From Candidatus Hydrogenedentes bacterium CG07_land_8_20_14_0_80_42_17 (lineage in GTDB: Bacteria > UBA8481), in NCBI GenBank assembly GCA_002780065.1, contig PEWQ01000162.1, forward strand, positions 1 through 6,136: a stretch of DNA of 6,136 nt, written 5' to 3'. Of the stretch, positions 1-6,136 are shown in pieces. A program made the translations under genes and the position numbers. Numbering within the stretch: the stretch's first letter is position 1; each line of letters opens with the position of its first letter. The notes below the pieces were generated by a model, which made no database searches, had not been told where the DNA came from, and saw only the letters and a list, made by a program, of their open reading frames with translations.

Positions 1-6
1 AATGGC

Positions 7-12
7 AGGAGG
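7..12 (+). promoter_or_regulatory. Strong Shine-Dalgarno site for the HsdR-like fragment
   Basis: A perfect AGGAGG lies 9 nt upstream of the ATG at 22. This is the best ribosome binding site in the window and it decides the start: an in-frame ATG at 13 directly abuts the site and is too close to be used. A signal this good in front of a 44-codon ORF suggests that the ORF is the head of a formerly long, well-translated gene. Confidence 0.7.
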
Positions 13-21
13 ATGATTATT

Positions 22-156
22 ATGTCTAACCTCACCGAATCTTCTATCGAATCCTTCGCCATCGAACTATTTCAATCTCTACGTTATCAACATTTCTTTG
101 GACCAGAAAGATATACAAAAGTTTTATCTAATGTATCAGATCTTCATTTTTTCTGA
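22..156 (+). pseudogene. Truncated N-terminus of a type I restriction endonuclease subunit R (HsdR-like)
   Basis: This is the only plausible plus-strand coding sequence: ATG at 22, TGA at 154-156, 44 residues. The opening residues (MSNLTESSIESFAIELFQSL, then RYQHFFGP) match the pattern I know from HsdR N-termini: a short leader, a T-E-S-x-I-E motif, an F-A-I-E-L helix, and an aromatic-rich segment ending in G-P. In intact HsdR this is followed by an acidic I-A-P-D-x-E segment and then the PD-(D/E)xK nuclease and helicase domains, about 1000 residues in total. Here the likeness fades after about residue 29 (near nt 105-111) and the frame stops 15 codons later, inside the 3' end of the convergent methyltransferase gene. 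No further HsdR sequence is visible in any frame. I infer a deletion remnant, probably non-functional. It might instead be a genuine small protein. The HsdR assignment is from memory of the family, not from a search. Confidence 0.6.
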
Positions 157-1370
157 AACAGCACAATCCTATTTGTATTCGTGCCCTTCTGAGAATTATC
201 TATTCCCCAGCAATTCGAGGTCTTTGTAAAAACCTGTTCATTGATCAGAACAAAGAGCGGGGTCAGTCCTGCCGCTATTCCGGCAGGTAAAACCAATTCC
301 TCCAATTTCACTGTCTTAGACCTCACTTCGCCGACTTCAAAAGCAACGTATCCGCCAGGCTTCAAAATGCGGCAAAGCTCAACAAAAACATTTTGCATCG
401 CAGACTGCCACTCCGAAATATTTTTTATCTGCCATATTTGAATTCTTTCAGCATCAATTCCGTTGAACCAGCATCTCAACCAGTTATCCGTCTTGTAATT
501 CACCTCATTCAAAAATGGCGGAGATGTGACTACAAGACTCACAGTTTCATCTTCAATGAACTCTGTTTTATCGCATGACGCAGTCTCTAACTTTGCAAGT
601 TTACCAACTCTTTCCAATTCAATCCTGTCGAACTCAGTTAAATCTTTTAATAAATTACGGCTCTTCTTCAGAATAATCTTTTTAACATCACGCAGCGGCG
701 GCGTCAAACCTCGTTTTGTATTTATACGCTGTTGCGACTTCATCGAGACAGCCTGATTCGGCGGTAAGGTGTAAACCGAAAAAAATCCGTTTGAGTGTCC
801 TGTCAACCGGTTCGTAGCAACCATGCGAATCCAAGAATCAATAGGATCGAGTTTGCCTTCGCTTTCTTTATCCAAAATATAGTTTTTTAAATTCACGACA
901 GCTTTCAAAGTTTCAGAGTGGTAAAAAACTAGAAGTTCTTCCGGAAATTCACAGTCAGAATTTAGTCCTATCGTTTTAATCCTGTCTTCAATTTCAACAA
1001 TAGCTGGAGGGAAAAGACGCGGTCGGACAAGAATTGTAGAGATAGGATTCACATCACAGCCAAACGGAATTCTTCCAAGAAGCGCAGATTCCAAAAGTGT
1101 CGTTCCTCTGCCCATAAATGGGTCATAAACCGTATCTCCTTCTCTTGTCAATCGAGTTATGAAGAAGCGCGGCAGTTGCGGCTTGAAACATGCTCGATAT
1201 GAAATTTCATGGAGCGAATGAGCCTGTCGCTGGCGCGACGTCCAAAACTCATTCACGAAAAAAGGCACTGTTATAGAATTAAATTTAAATTCAAAGGACT
1301 GAGTTTTCTTACCAAATTCTTTAAAAGACTTAATTTCGTCTATAAAATCTTTTTGGAGTTCAGTCTTCAA
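144..1370 (-). CDS. Site-specific DNA methyltransferase (SPPF motif, probable N4-cytosine or N6-adenine type)
   Basis: This S-adenosylmethionine-dependent DNA base methylase has 408 residues and looks complete. Around residues 56-70 a conserved stretch (SYRACFKPQLPRFF) precedes motif I and may serve as motif X. Motif I, the AdoMet-binding DPFMGRGTT, is at 83-91, with the acidic D106 of motif II about 15 residues later. The catalytic motif IV, TSPPF, is at 282-286. The roughly 190 residues between them probably hold target recognition. Motif I before motif IV gives an alpha-like order. SPPF rather than DPPY is most often seen in N4-cytosine methylases, but the target base and site cannot be read from sequence. 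The start is TTG, 3 nt after the murI stop and in the same frame as murI; there is no clear Shine-Dalgarno and no internal ATG near the N-terminus, so the start is uncertain. Sampled lines are near 36% G+C against near 49% in upstream genes, which suggests acquisition. No cognate nuclease is visible in the window. Confidence 0.88.
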   Translation of the reverse strand: MKTELQKDFIDEIKSFKEFGKKTQSFEFKFNSITVPFFVNEFWTSRQRQAHSLHEISYRACFKPQLPRFFITRLTREGDTVYDPFMGRGTTLLESALLGRIPFGCDVNPISTILVRPRLFPPAIVEIEDRIKTIGLNSDCEFPEELLVFYHSETLKAVVNLKNYILDKESEGKLDPIDSWIRMVATNRLTGHSNGFFSVYTLPPNQAVSMKSQQRINTKRGLTPPLRDVKKIILKKSRNLLKDLTEFDRIELERVGKLAKLETASCDKTEFIEDETVSLVVTSPPFLNEVNYKTDNWLRCWFNGIDAERIQIWQIKNISEWQSAMQNVFVELCRILKPGGYVAFEVGEVRSKTVKLEELVLPAGIAAGLTPLFVLINEQVFTKTSNCWGIDNSQKGTNTNRIVLFQKK

Positions 1371-1373
1371 CGT

Positions 1374-2201
1374 TCAGCGTTTTGAACCGGCACGCTGAAG
1401 TTCTTCGAGCGGAAGCAATTCAACAATTTCAATTTCTTTGCCGAGAAACCTGCTTCCTTCGCGTCTAAAACCTTGAGGGTTGTCCGTGCAATAAAATCTT
1501 TTCTTCAAAACTGTTCCGCTATCTTTCATCAATTCTGTCTTCTTGAGCAATTCTTTCAGAGCCAGAGCTGTTGCAGATGCCGAGTCAATTACATTAACTT
1601 TGTCTCCGACATATTTTTCTATTGCAGGCTGAAGAAGCGGATAGTGAGTGCAGCCCAGAACAAGAGTATCGATACCTTTTTCGAGGATCGGATCAAGATA
1701 TAATTTCAAAGCCAACTTAACAAATTCATCGTCCAGATGCCCTTCTTCAACAAACGGAACCAAAAGCGGAGCTTCTGCGGCATAGACTCTTAATTCAGGG
1801 CGATTCGCAAGTATTGCGCTCTGGTACGCTTCCGAGCAGATCGTTCCTCTAGTTCCGATAACGCCTATCTTTCCATTTTTGGAGGCTGTAGCGGCAACAC
1901 GCGCTCCAGGCCCAACAACTCCAAGAACAGGCACCGGCAAAATTGCGGACAAAGTAGAGAGCCCGTAAGAGGACGCAGTATTGCAAGCGATGACGACCGC
2001 CTTCACTCCAATTTCTGCAAGATAAGAACCTATTTCTATTGAAAAATTCTTAACCGTCTGAGGACTTTTTGAGCCGTAAGGAATCCTTGCCGTATCTCCA
2101 ATGTAAACTATCGATTCATTCGGCAGAACTTCTCCAATCCGTCTGACAACTGTCAGACCTCCTATCCCCGAATCAAAAATACCAATCGGTGCGTCTTTCA
2201 A
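1374..2201 (-). CDS. murI: Glutamate racemase
   Basis: This cytoplasmic, cofactor-independent racemase converts L-glutamate to the D-glutamate that MurD adds to peptidoglycan precursors. I choose the TTG at 2201, giving 275 residues. Its TTGA overlaps the rarA stop by 4 nt, and AAAGGAAG lies 9 nt upstream. An in-frame GTG at 2234 would add 11 residues but would overlap rarA by 37 nt. With the TTG start, the substrate-binding Asp and Ser of the FDSGIGG motif are residues 10 and 11. The two catalytic cysteines are C73 (in IACNTAS) and C184 (in LGCTHYPLL), followed by H186, spacing that matches well-known racemases such as Bacillus RacE. The GDTARIPYG segment (about 35-43) is also typical. Length is normal for the family and nothing is missing. 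Overlap with rarA implies translational coupling. The TGA stop is followed, after one codon in the same frame, by the start of the methyltransferase. Confidence 0.96.
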   Translation of the reverse strand: MKDAPIGIFDSGIGGLTVVRRIGEVLPNESIVYIGDTARIPYGSKSPQTVKNFSIEIGSYLAEIGVKAVVIACNTASSYGLSTLSAILPVPVLGVVGPGARVAATASKNGKIGVIGTRGTICSEAYQSAILANRPELRVYAAEAPLLVPFVEEGHLDDEFVKLALKLYLDPILEKGIDTLVLGCTHYPLLQPAIEKYVGDKVNVIDSASATALALKELLKKTELMKDSGTVLKKRFYCTDNPQGFRREGSRFLGKEIEIVELLPLEELQRAGSKR

Positions 2202-3514
2202 CTCTTTTCTTCCTTTCTGGGCCACTCGCCCCACAGCGCTTTCAAACGTTCAAATAAGCGTTTCTCATCCCCAATCTCTTTCGGCAGATAATAACTTCTA
2301 TCTTCCGCAAGATATTTTTGTTTTACGAATCCGCCGTGACTGTGCGGATATTTGTAGCCTTCTCCTCTGCCAAATTTTTCAGCATCTCTGTATCCTGTTC
2401 CTCTAAGGTGATTCGGCACATCCAAAAGTTTCCCATTTCTCACATCATTGAGAGCAGAATCGATCGCTTCGTATGAAGCATTTGATTTCGGAGCGGAAGC
2501 TAAATAAGTTGCGGCTTGAGCGAGAATAATTCTTGCTTCAGGCATTCCGACCAATTCAAGCGCCTGCGATGCAGAAGTTGCAACTAGAAGCGCTTTCACG
2601 TCAGCGTTGCCGATATCCTCCGAAGCAAAGATCATCATTCTTCGAGCAATAAATCTCGGGTCGTCTCCGCCCTCTATCATTCTCGCCATGTAATATATTG
2701 CCGCGTCGGGATCGCTTCCGCGCAAAGACTTTATGAATGCGCTGGCGCAATCGTAATGCGCATCTTCATCTTTATCGTGCAATATAACTTTTCTGCCGAT
2801 CGACTTTGCAGCTTCGTCTCTGGAAATTTTCGAGCCTAGAGGTGCAGAAGCCGCGATAAGTTCGAGCATATTCAAAAGGCGTCTCGCATCGCCGTCGGAA
2901 ATATTTGCCAAAAATTTCAATGCAGTTTCTTCGATTTCCAATTTCAATCTACCGAGCCCGCGATCAGAATCTTTTAGAGCCATACATGCAACAGCAAAAA
3001 GTTCTTCTTCGTTAAGCGGCAGAAACTCGAAGAAATGGGTTCTCGAAGCGAGCGCAGAGGTGACATACGCGGAAGGATTATGAGTAGTAGCTCCAATCAA
3101 AATCAATCTGCCGTTCTCAATATCAGGCAGGAGCGCATCCTGCTGAGCTTTATTAAAGCGATGAATCTCGTCGATAAAAAGCAATGTCTTTTTTCCGTGA
3201 AGCATAAGCCGTTCTTTTGCCTCTTCGGAAATTTTTCTTATATCACTGACGCCGGATGTTACAGCATTCATCGCAGAAAACTCGGCAGAATAGCTTTCCG
3301 CAATTAAATGAGAGAGCGCAGTTTTACCCGTGCCAGGAGGCCCAAAGAGTATAAGCGAAGCAAGATGCCCTGAAGAGATCAACCGCTCTAACGGTTTGCC
3401 TTTTCCTAATACTTGTTTCTGTCCTATGAACTCTTCAAAACTCCGCGGCCGCATCCTCCTCGCAAGAGGAAAATGTTCCTCTAAATTTTTCTCGAAGAGA
3501 TTCTCATTCACCAT
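2198..3514 (-). CDS. rarA: Replication-associated recombination protein A (RarA/MgsA, AAA+ ATPase)
   Basis: This cytoplasmic AAA+ ATPase of the RarA/MgsA/WRNIP1 family acts at stalled or damaged replication forks, is related to clamp-loader and RuvB ATPases, and binds SSB at DNA ends. At 438 residues its length is normal. The N-terminal LARRMRPRSFEEFIGQ (17-32) is the family hallmark. Walker A is GPPGTGKT at 58-65 and Walker B is LLFIDE at 111-116, followed by IHRFNKAQQDALLP. Sensor 1 is GATTHNP at 141-147, the arginine finger is R158 in LASR, and sensor 2 is GDARR at 208-212. The C-terminal half carries the tetramerisation region with FIKSLRGSDPDAAIYYMARM and DDPRFIARRM, then a YYLP-containing tail. 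The start is ATG at 3514, 13 nt after the mlaD stop, with only a weak purine-rich ribosome site (ACGGA). The TGA stop overlaps the murI start. No key residue is missing. Confidence 0.96.
   Translation of the reverse strand: MVNENLFEKNLEEHFPLARRMRPRSFEEFIGQKQVLGKGKPLERLISSGHLASLILFGPPGTGKTALSHLIAESYSAEFSAMNAVTSGVSDIRKISEEAKERLMLHGKKTLLFIDEIHRFNKAQQDALLPDIENGRLILIGATTHNPSAYVTSALASRTHFFEFLPLNEEELFAVACMALKDSDRGLGRLKLEIEETALKFLANISDGDARRLLNMLELIAASAPLGSKISRDEAAKSIGRKVILHDKDEDAHYDCASAFIKSLRGSDPDAAIYYMARMIEGGDDPRFIARRMMIFASEDIGNADVKALLVATSASQALELVGMPEARIILAQAATYLASAPKSNASYEAIDSALNDVRNGKLLDVPNHLRGTGYRDAEKFGRGEGYKYPHSHGGFVKQKYLAEDRSYYLPKEIGDEKRLFERLKALWGEWPRKEEKS
2209..2216 (-). promoter_or_regulatory. 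Ribosome binding site that decides the murI start
   Basis: Read on the minus strand this is AAAGGAAG, within the last codons of rarA. Its GGA core is 9 nt from the TTG at 2201-2199. The site supports the TTG start over the in-frame GTG codons at 2234 and 2225. Confidence 0.55.
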
Positions 3515-3527
3515 TTTTTCCGTAGAG

Positions 3528-4730
3528 TTAATATGAACTGCCGACGCGTTCTCGGCGCGACCCTGAATTTCGATCGGAACCGAAGACCGAGAATTTAAGA
3601 TTCAAGTTTTTTAGATATCGATCGGGATCCTGTTTTACGTCTGAAAGCAGTTCTTCCAGTCTTGCCGAGGCTTTATCAAGATTATTCAAAAGCATCTTCA
3701 TATCTATTTCGGCAGAGGTATCTCTCAATGCAACACCCAAAGCTCCGCGGCCATTTTCAAGATCCGAAATAATTATTCTTAGATTACCCGAAGCAGTCTT
3801 CAATTCATCGGAAACTAATTTCGCATTGGAAACGATTTCAAGAAGATCAGTCTCTTTTTGTTCAGAAACTCGGCGCGCAACAGATGAAACTGCTTTAAAA
3901 TCTTCGCCTGCAATTCTGAAATCTCCTGATGCCACTCGGAAATTTTCTATTCCATACAGAACAGAGTCTCCGCCGCTTCCGACTATTCGTTCCGTCCGAT
4001 TCACCAGTTTTTCCACCTCGGTCAGAAGAATGCCCGACGACTCTCTCCAATCCGCCGCCATTCTTCTAAAATCATAACTGCCTTCTTCGATATTCTTCGT
4101 AGAATTTTTAACTGCTCGAGAAATATCAGTTCTATTTTCAACAAGAAGGTCTCTGATTTCAACAGTAATAGCTTTTGCAATCAATACAGTTGAACGCAGA
4201 TTTTCAGTAAATTCTCTATCGTTCGCAATATTCGAAAACCCTCTGAAACTGCCGACAACATCGTTTACAGTTCGAAGCGTTTCATCAGCCGACTGCTGAA
4301 CATCAGCAAAGGAAACCATCTCGCGTCCGCGAATAAACGCGTTATTTTCGATTCGCTCATTCATGTATCCCGGTTCCAAACCTACAAACATCTCTCCAAG
4401 AAATCCCTGACTTGAAACAAACGCTCTCGTTCCTTTTCTCAAATCAACCGAACCCGGAAGCAGTAAAGTAAGCGTCACAAAATAAGTATCTTTTCCGTTG
4501 ATTGTTTTGGGCTCATGAAAATTAATTTCTTTCACCAGCCCCATCTGAGTACCCGCGATAAAAACAGGAGCATCGGGCTTCAAGCCTGAGACATCACGGA
4601 ATCCAATTCTCAATGTATAATTATCTCCGCCGATCATTCGGTAGTTTCCGCTCATGAAAATCATGACAGCCAAAAACAGCGCCGCCGCCGCAACAAAAAC
4701 TCCGACTGAAATTTCAAAACCTCTTCGCAT
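3528..4730 (-). CDS. mlaD: MlaD-like MCE-family lipid-transport protein with long coiled C-terminus
   Basis: This is the substrate-binding subunit of an MCE/Mla-type ABC lipid transporter, held in the inner membrane with its bulk in the periplasm. An N-terminal signal-anchor helix spans about residues 5-28 after a short MRRG cytoplasmic start. The MCE domain covers about 37-120, including FRDVSGLKPDAPVFIAG and TQMGLVKEI; in known structures this domain forms a hexameric ring. The remaining ~270 residues are mostly charged and helical (predicted coiled coil), broken by glycine-rich spots. A GRGALG segment at 327-332 resembles a recurring motif of long MCE proteins, and the tail ends near FSVFG (380-384). 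At 400 residues it is about twice the length of E. coli MlaD (183), so the tail may form a needle or bridge across the periplasm; that is inference. ATG at 4730 lies 9 nt after the ATPase gene, with GAG 7 nt upstream. The lipid carried is not determinable. Confidence 0.9.
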   Translation of the reverse strand: MRRGFEISVGVFVAAAALFLAVMIFMSGNYRMIGGDNYTLRIGFRDVSGLKPDAPVFIAGTQMGLVKEINFHEPKTINGKDTYFVTLTLLLPGSVDLRKGTRAFVSSQGFLGEMFVGLEPGYMNERIENNAFIRGREMVSFADVQQSADETLRTVNDVVGSFRGFSNIANDREFTENLRSTVLIAKAITVEIRDLLVENRTDISRAVKNSTKNIEEGSYDFRRMAADWRESSGILLTEVEKLVNRTERIVGSGGDSVLYGIENFRVASGDFRIAGEDFKAVSSVARRVSEQKETDLLEIVSNAKLVSDELKTASGNLRIIISDLENGRGALGVALRDTSAEIDMKMLLNNLDKASARLEELLSDVKQDPDRYLKNLNLKFSVFGSDRNSGSRRERVGSSY

Positions 4731-4739
4731 AATCTAACT

Positions 4740-5507
4740 CTACTCCAACATTGAAATCGGACCTTTAGATGAGCCTTGAACAAACTGGCGCACATAAGGG
4801 TTCTGCGTCTTCAAAATTTCTTCAGGCGTACCCCACTCGATGATACGACCTCCATACAGCATAGCAACATAATCCGACACCTTGAAAGCGGATGTCATAT
4901 CGTGAGTGACAACAATTGATGTGACTCCAAACTGTTCACGCGTCGAAATAATTAAATCGTTAATCGCATCCGCCGTGATCGGATCCAGTCCTGTAGTCGG
5001 TTCATCGTAAAGAATGTATTTCGGATCCGTCGCAAGCACTCTGGCAAGCGCAACCCGTTTCTTCATTCCTCCGGAAAGTTCGGACGGCATCTTATCAAGC
5101 ACATCCTCTTTCAGTCCTACAGCCTTTAGCCGCTGAATTACAATATCATTGATCTCTTTCAAAGCCAATTTGCTTCTTTCACACAATGCGAATCCGACAT
5201 TTTCACGCACAGTCATAGAATCGAAGAGCGCAGAGCCTTGAAAAAGAAAACCTATATTCTCCCTCAACTCGTAAATAGAGCCTCTGGAAGCGGTCGTCAC
5301 CTCGATTCCGTCAACTCTGATCGATCCGGCGTCCGGAAAAAACAATCTGGTAATTAATTTCAAGAGCACGGATTTACCGGTTCCGGATCTTCCGATAATG
5401 GTGACCGAGCTCGAGGTCGGGATCGTCAAATCAACGCCGGAGAGGACAACCTGCTTCTTTCCGTTCTGTCTAAAACTTTTGTACACTCCGACAATCTCAA
5501 TGCTCAT
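4740..5507 (-). CDS. mlaF: ABC transporter ATP-binding protein of the Mla/MCE lipid-transport system
   Basis: This is the cytoplasmic ATPase subunit that powers the permease encoded just upstream and the MCE protein encoded just downstream. It has 255 residues, normal for MlaF. All nucleotide-binding motifs are present: Walker A GRSGTGKS at 39-46, Q-loop Q90 in FLFQGSALFDSMTV, signature LSGGMKKR at 144-151, Walker B ILYDEP at 165-170, D-loop GLDP at 173-176, and switch histidine H202 in VVTHD. The FQGSALFDSMTVREN and LSGGMKKRVALARV variants are typical of MlaF-type ATPases rather than general importers. The ATG at 5507 follows the permease stop by 6 nt, with GGAG 9 nt upstream inside the end of the permease gene. 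Overlap of ribosome site and upstream coding sequence points to coupled expression. Whether the system imports or exports lipid cannot be told from sequence. Confidence 0.94.
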   Translation of the reverse strand: MSIEIVGVYKSFRQNGKKQVVLSGVDLTIPTSSSVTIIGRSGTGKSVLLKLITRLFFPDAGSIRVDGIEVTTASRGSIYELRENIGFLFQGSALFDSMTVRENVGFALCERSKLALKEINDIVIQRLKAVGLKEDVLDKMPSELSGGMKKRVALARVLATDPKYILYDEPTTGLDPITADAINDLIISTREQFGVTSIVVTHDMTSAFKVSDYVAMLYGGRIIEWGTPEEILKTQNPYVRQFVQGSSKGPISMLE

Positions 5508-5513
5508 CGCTAA

Positions 5514-6136
5514 TCACTCCATCAGATAAATTATAGAAGTCATAAAATAATCCGCGACGAGAATTAAAATGCTTGCGAGAACGACTGCCGCTGTTGTCGC
5601 CTGTCCGACGCCTGATGCTCCGCCCTTGGATCTAAATCCCATAAAACATCCGACCAGAGAAATAATTGCTCCGAATACGAATGTCTTTGCTAAACCTGTC
5701 GTAATGTCCCGAGGAGCAACTATCTGTATTGTCCGATCGATGAATTGTCCCGCATTCAGTCCTACCTTAAAGACTCCAACAATGAAGCCTCCGAAGTAAC
5801 CGATAAAATCAGCGTATACAGAAAGGACAGGGATCATTAGAACCGTTGCAACGAATCTTGGAGCCACAAGATAATTCAGCGGATCAACGCCCATACTGCT
5901 CATCGCATCGATCTGTTCAGTCACTTTCATGCTTCCGAGTTCAGCCGCAATTCCTGCGCCGACTCTGCCTGCAACAACTATTGCAGTGAGCACCGGGCCC
6001 AGCTCGCGGAACATAGACATAGCAACGATTCCGCCGACATAAATTTCCGCTCCGAATCTGTTAATCTGATACGCTGTCTGAAACGCCAAAACCATTCCTG
6101 TAAAAAGAGAAGTGATGGAGACAATCGGAAGGCTTC
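5514..6136 (-). CDS. mlaE: MlaE-like ABC permease of the MCE lipid-transport system (N-terminus beyond window)
   Basis: This is the inner-membrane permease of the MCE lipid transporter, working with the ATPase and MlaD-like protein encoded downstream. The frame stays open to the window edge; 206 residues are visible, against about 250-260 for the family, so some 50 N-terminal residues are missing. Reading through the edge gives SLPIVSITSLFTGMVLAF, the usual MlaE sequence upstream of its first internal Met, so the ATG at 6095 is not the true start. Family hallmarks follow: FRELGPVLTAIVVAGRVGAG, then AAELGSMKVTEQIDAM, the segment expected to couple to the ATPase, then PRFVATVLMIPVL. Hydrophobic segments continue with DFIGYFGGFIVGVF, FVFGAIISLVGCFMGF and AAVVLASILILVADYF, fitting a polytopic membrane protein ending in a last helix close to the C-terminus. 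The TGA stop lies 6 nt before mlaF. No defect is visible. Confidence 0.94.
   Translation of the reverse strand, partial: SLPIVSITSLFTGMVLAFQTAYQINRFGAEIYVGGIVAMSMFRELGPVLTAIVVAGRVGAGIAAELGSMKVTEQIDAMSSMGVDPLNYLVAPRFVATVLMIPVLSVYADFIGYFGGFIVGVFKVGLNAGQFIDRTIQIVAPRDITTGLAKTFVFGAIISLVGCFMGFRSKGGASGVGQATTAAVVLASILILVADYFMTSIIYLME
5517..5520 (-). promoter_or_regulatory. Ribosome binding site of mlaF
   Basis: Read on the minus strand, GGAG sits in the last codons of the permease gene, 9 nt before the ATG at 5507. It supports that ATG as the true start of the ATPase gene. Confidence 0.5.

Noticed and set aside
3-29. Possible end of an upstream plus-strand gene (frame reading WQEDDYYV then TAA at 27-29, or a TGA at 14-16 in another frame)
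   Set aside because: An overlap with the ATG at 22 would be normal in an operon, but 8 residues are too few to support a gene or choose between the two frames.
109-129. AGATA...TATCT inverted repeat as a terminator between the convergent genes
   Set aside because: The stem is only 5 bp, A+T-rich and with a loop of about 11 nt. It lacks a G+C-rich stem and lies within the HsdR-like ORF.
241-756. Three overlapping plus-strand open frames opposite the methyltransferase gene
   Set aside because: They lie wholly antisense to a well-supported gene, have no recognisable motif, and overlap one another; they are shadows of the minus-strand coding sequence.
1374-1376. The murI UGA read as selenocysteine or as a sense codon
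   Set aside because: UGA ends several other genes here at natural C-termini, MurI is full length at this point, and no selenocysteine hairpin is evident downstream.
2202-2234. GTG start of murI at 2234
   Set aside because: It would need a 37-nt overlap with rarA and gives an 11-residue extension before the conserved APIGIFDSG; the TTG at 2201 has the better ribosome site and the 4-nt overlap.
1473-5799. Plus-strand open frames at 1473-1703, 3035-3307, 3330-3536, 3826-4077 and 5569-5799
   Set aside because: Each is antisense to murI, rarA, mlaD or mlaE, whose catalytic motifs are intact, and none shows a recognisable family or domain.
6093-6095. ATG at 6095 as the mlaE start
   Set aside because: The frame continues to the window edge with family-typical sequence (SLPIVSITSLFTG), so this Met is internal.

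Overview
The window is almost entirely one leftward (minus-strand) gene string. In transcription order it holds the end of an MlaE-type permease gene, an MlaF-type ABC ATPase, an MlaD-type MCE protein, the AAA+ recombination factor rarA, glutamate racemase murI, and a DNA methyltransferase. Successive genes are separated by 13 nt or less or overlap by 4 nt, so they look like one transcription unit whose promoter lies beyond the right edge. No gap longer than 20 nt exists between the minus-strand genes, and I see no internal terminator.

The organism is a bacterium with peptidoglycan (murI) and very probably an outer membrane (MCE lipid-transport system). It uses the standard code, with UGA as a stop in at least four genes, and it accepts TTG starts. 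Sampled lines of the core genes are near 49% G+C. The gene order mlaE-mlaF-mlaD without mlaC or mlaB, and the long coiled tail on MlaD, are unlike E. coli. They would fit several non-proteobacterial or deltaproteobacterial diderm lineages, but I cannot name a phylum with confidence.

Right part (3528-6136): an envelope lipid-transport ABC system of permease, ATPase and membrane-anchored MCE substrate-binding subunit. Middle (1374-3514): rarA, for rescue of stalled replication forks, is translationally coupled to murI, which supplies D-glutamate for the cell wall. These are housekeeping genes with all catalytic motifs intact.

Left part (1-1370): accessory in character. A complete DNA methyltransferase with an SPPF catalytic motif sits 3 nt behind murI, in the same reading frame, and is clearly more A+T-rich than the genes upstream of it. 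Facing it on the plus strand is a 44-codon ORF with a perfect Shine-Dalgarno sequence. Its first ~29 residues resemble the N-terminus of a type I restriction subunit HsdR, and it ends abruptly, overlapping the methyltransferase by 13 nt. This looks like the edge of a decayed or rearranged restriction-modification locus that continues beyond the left edge. It is the part most worth a second look; I do not see a clearly new multi-gene system here.
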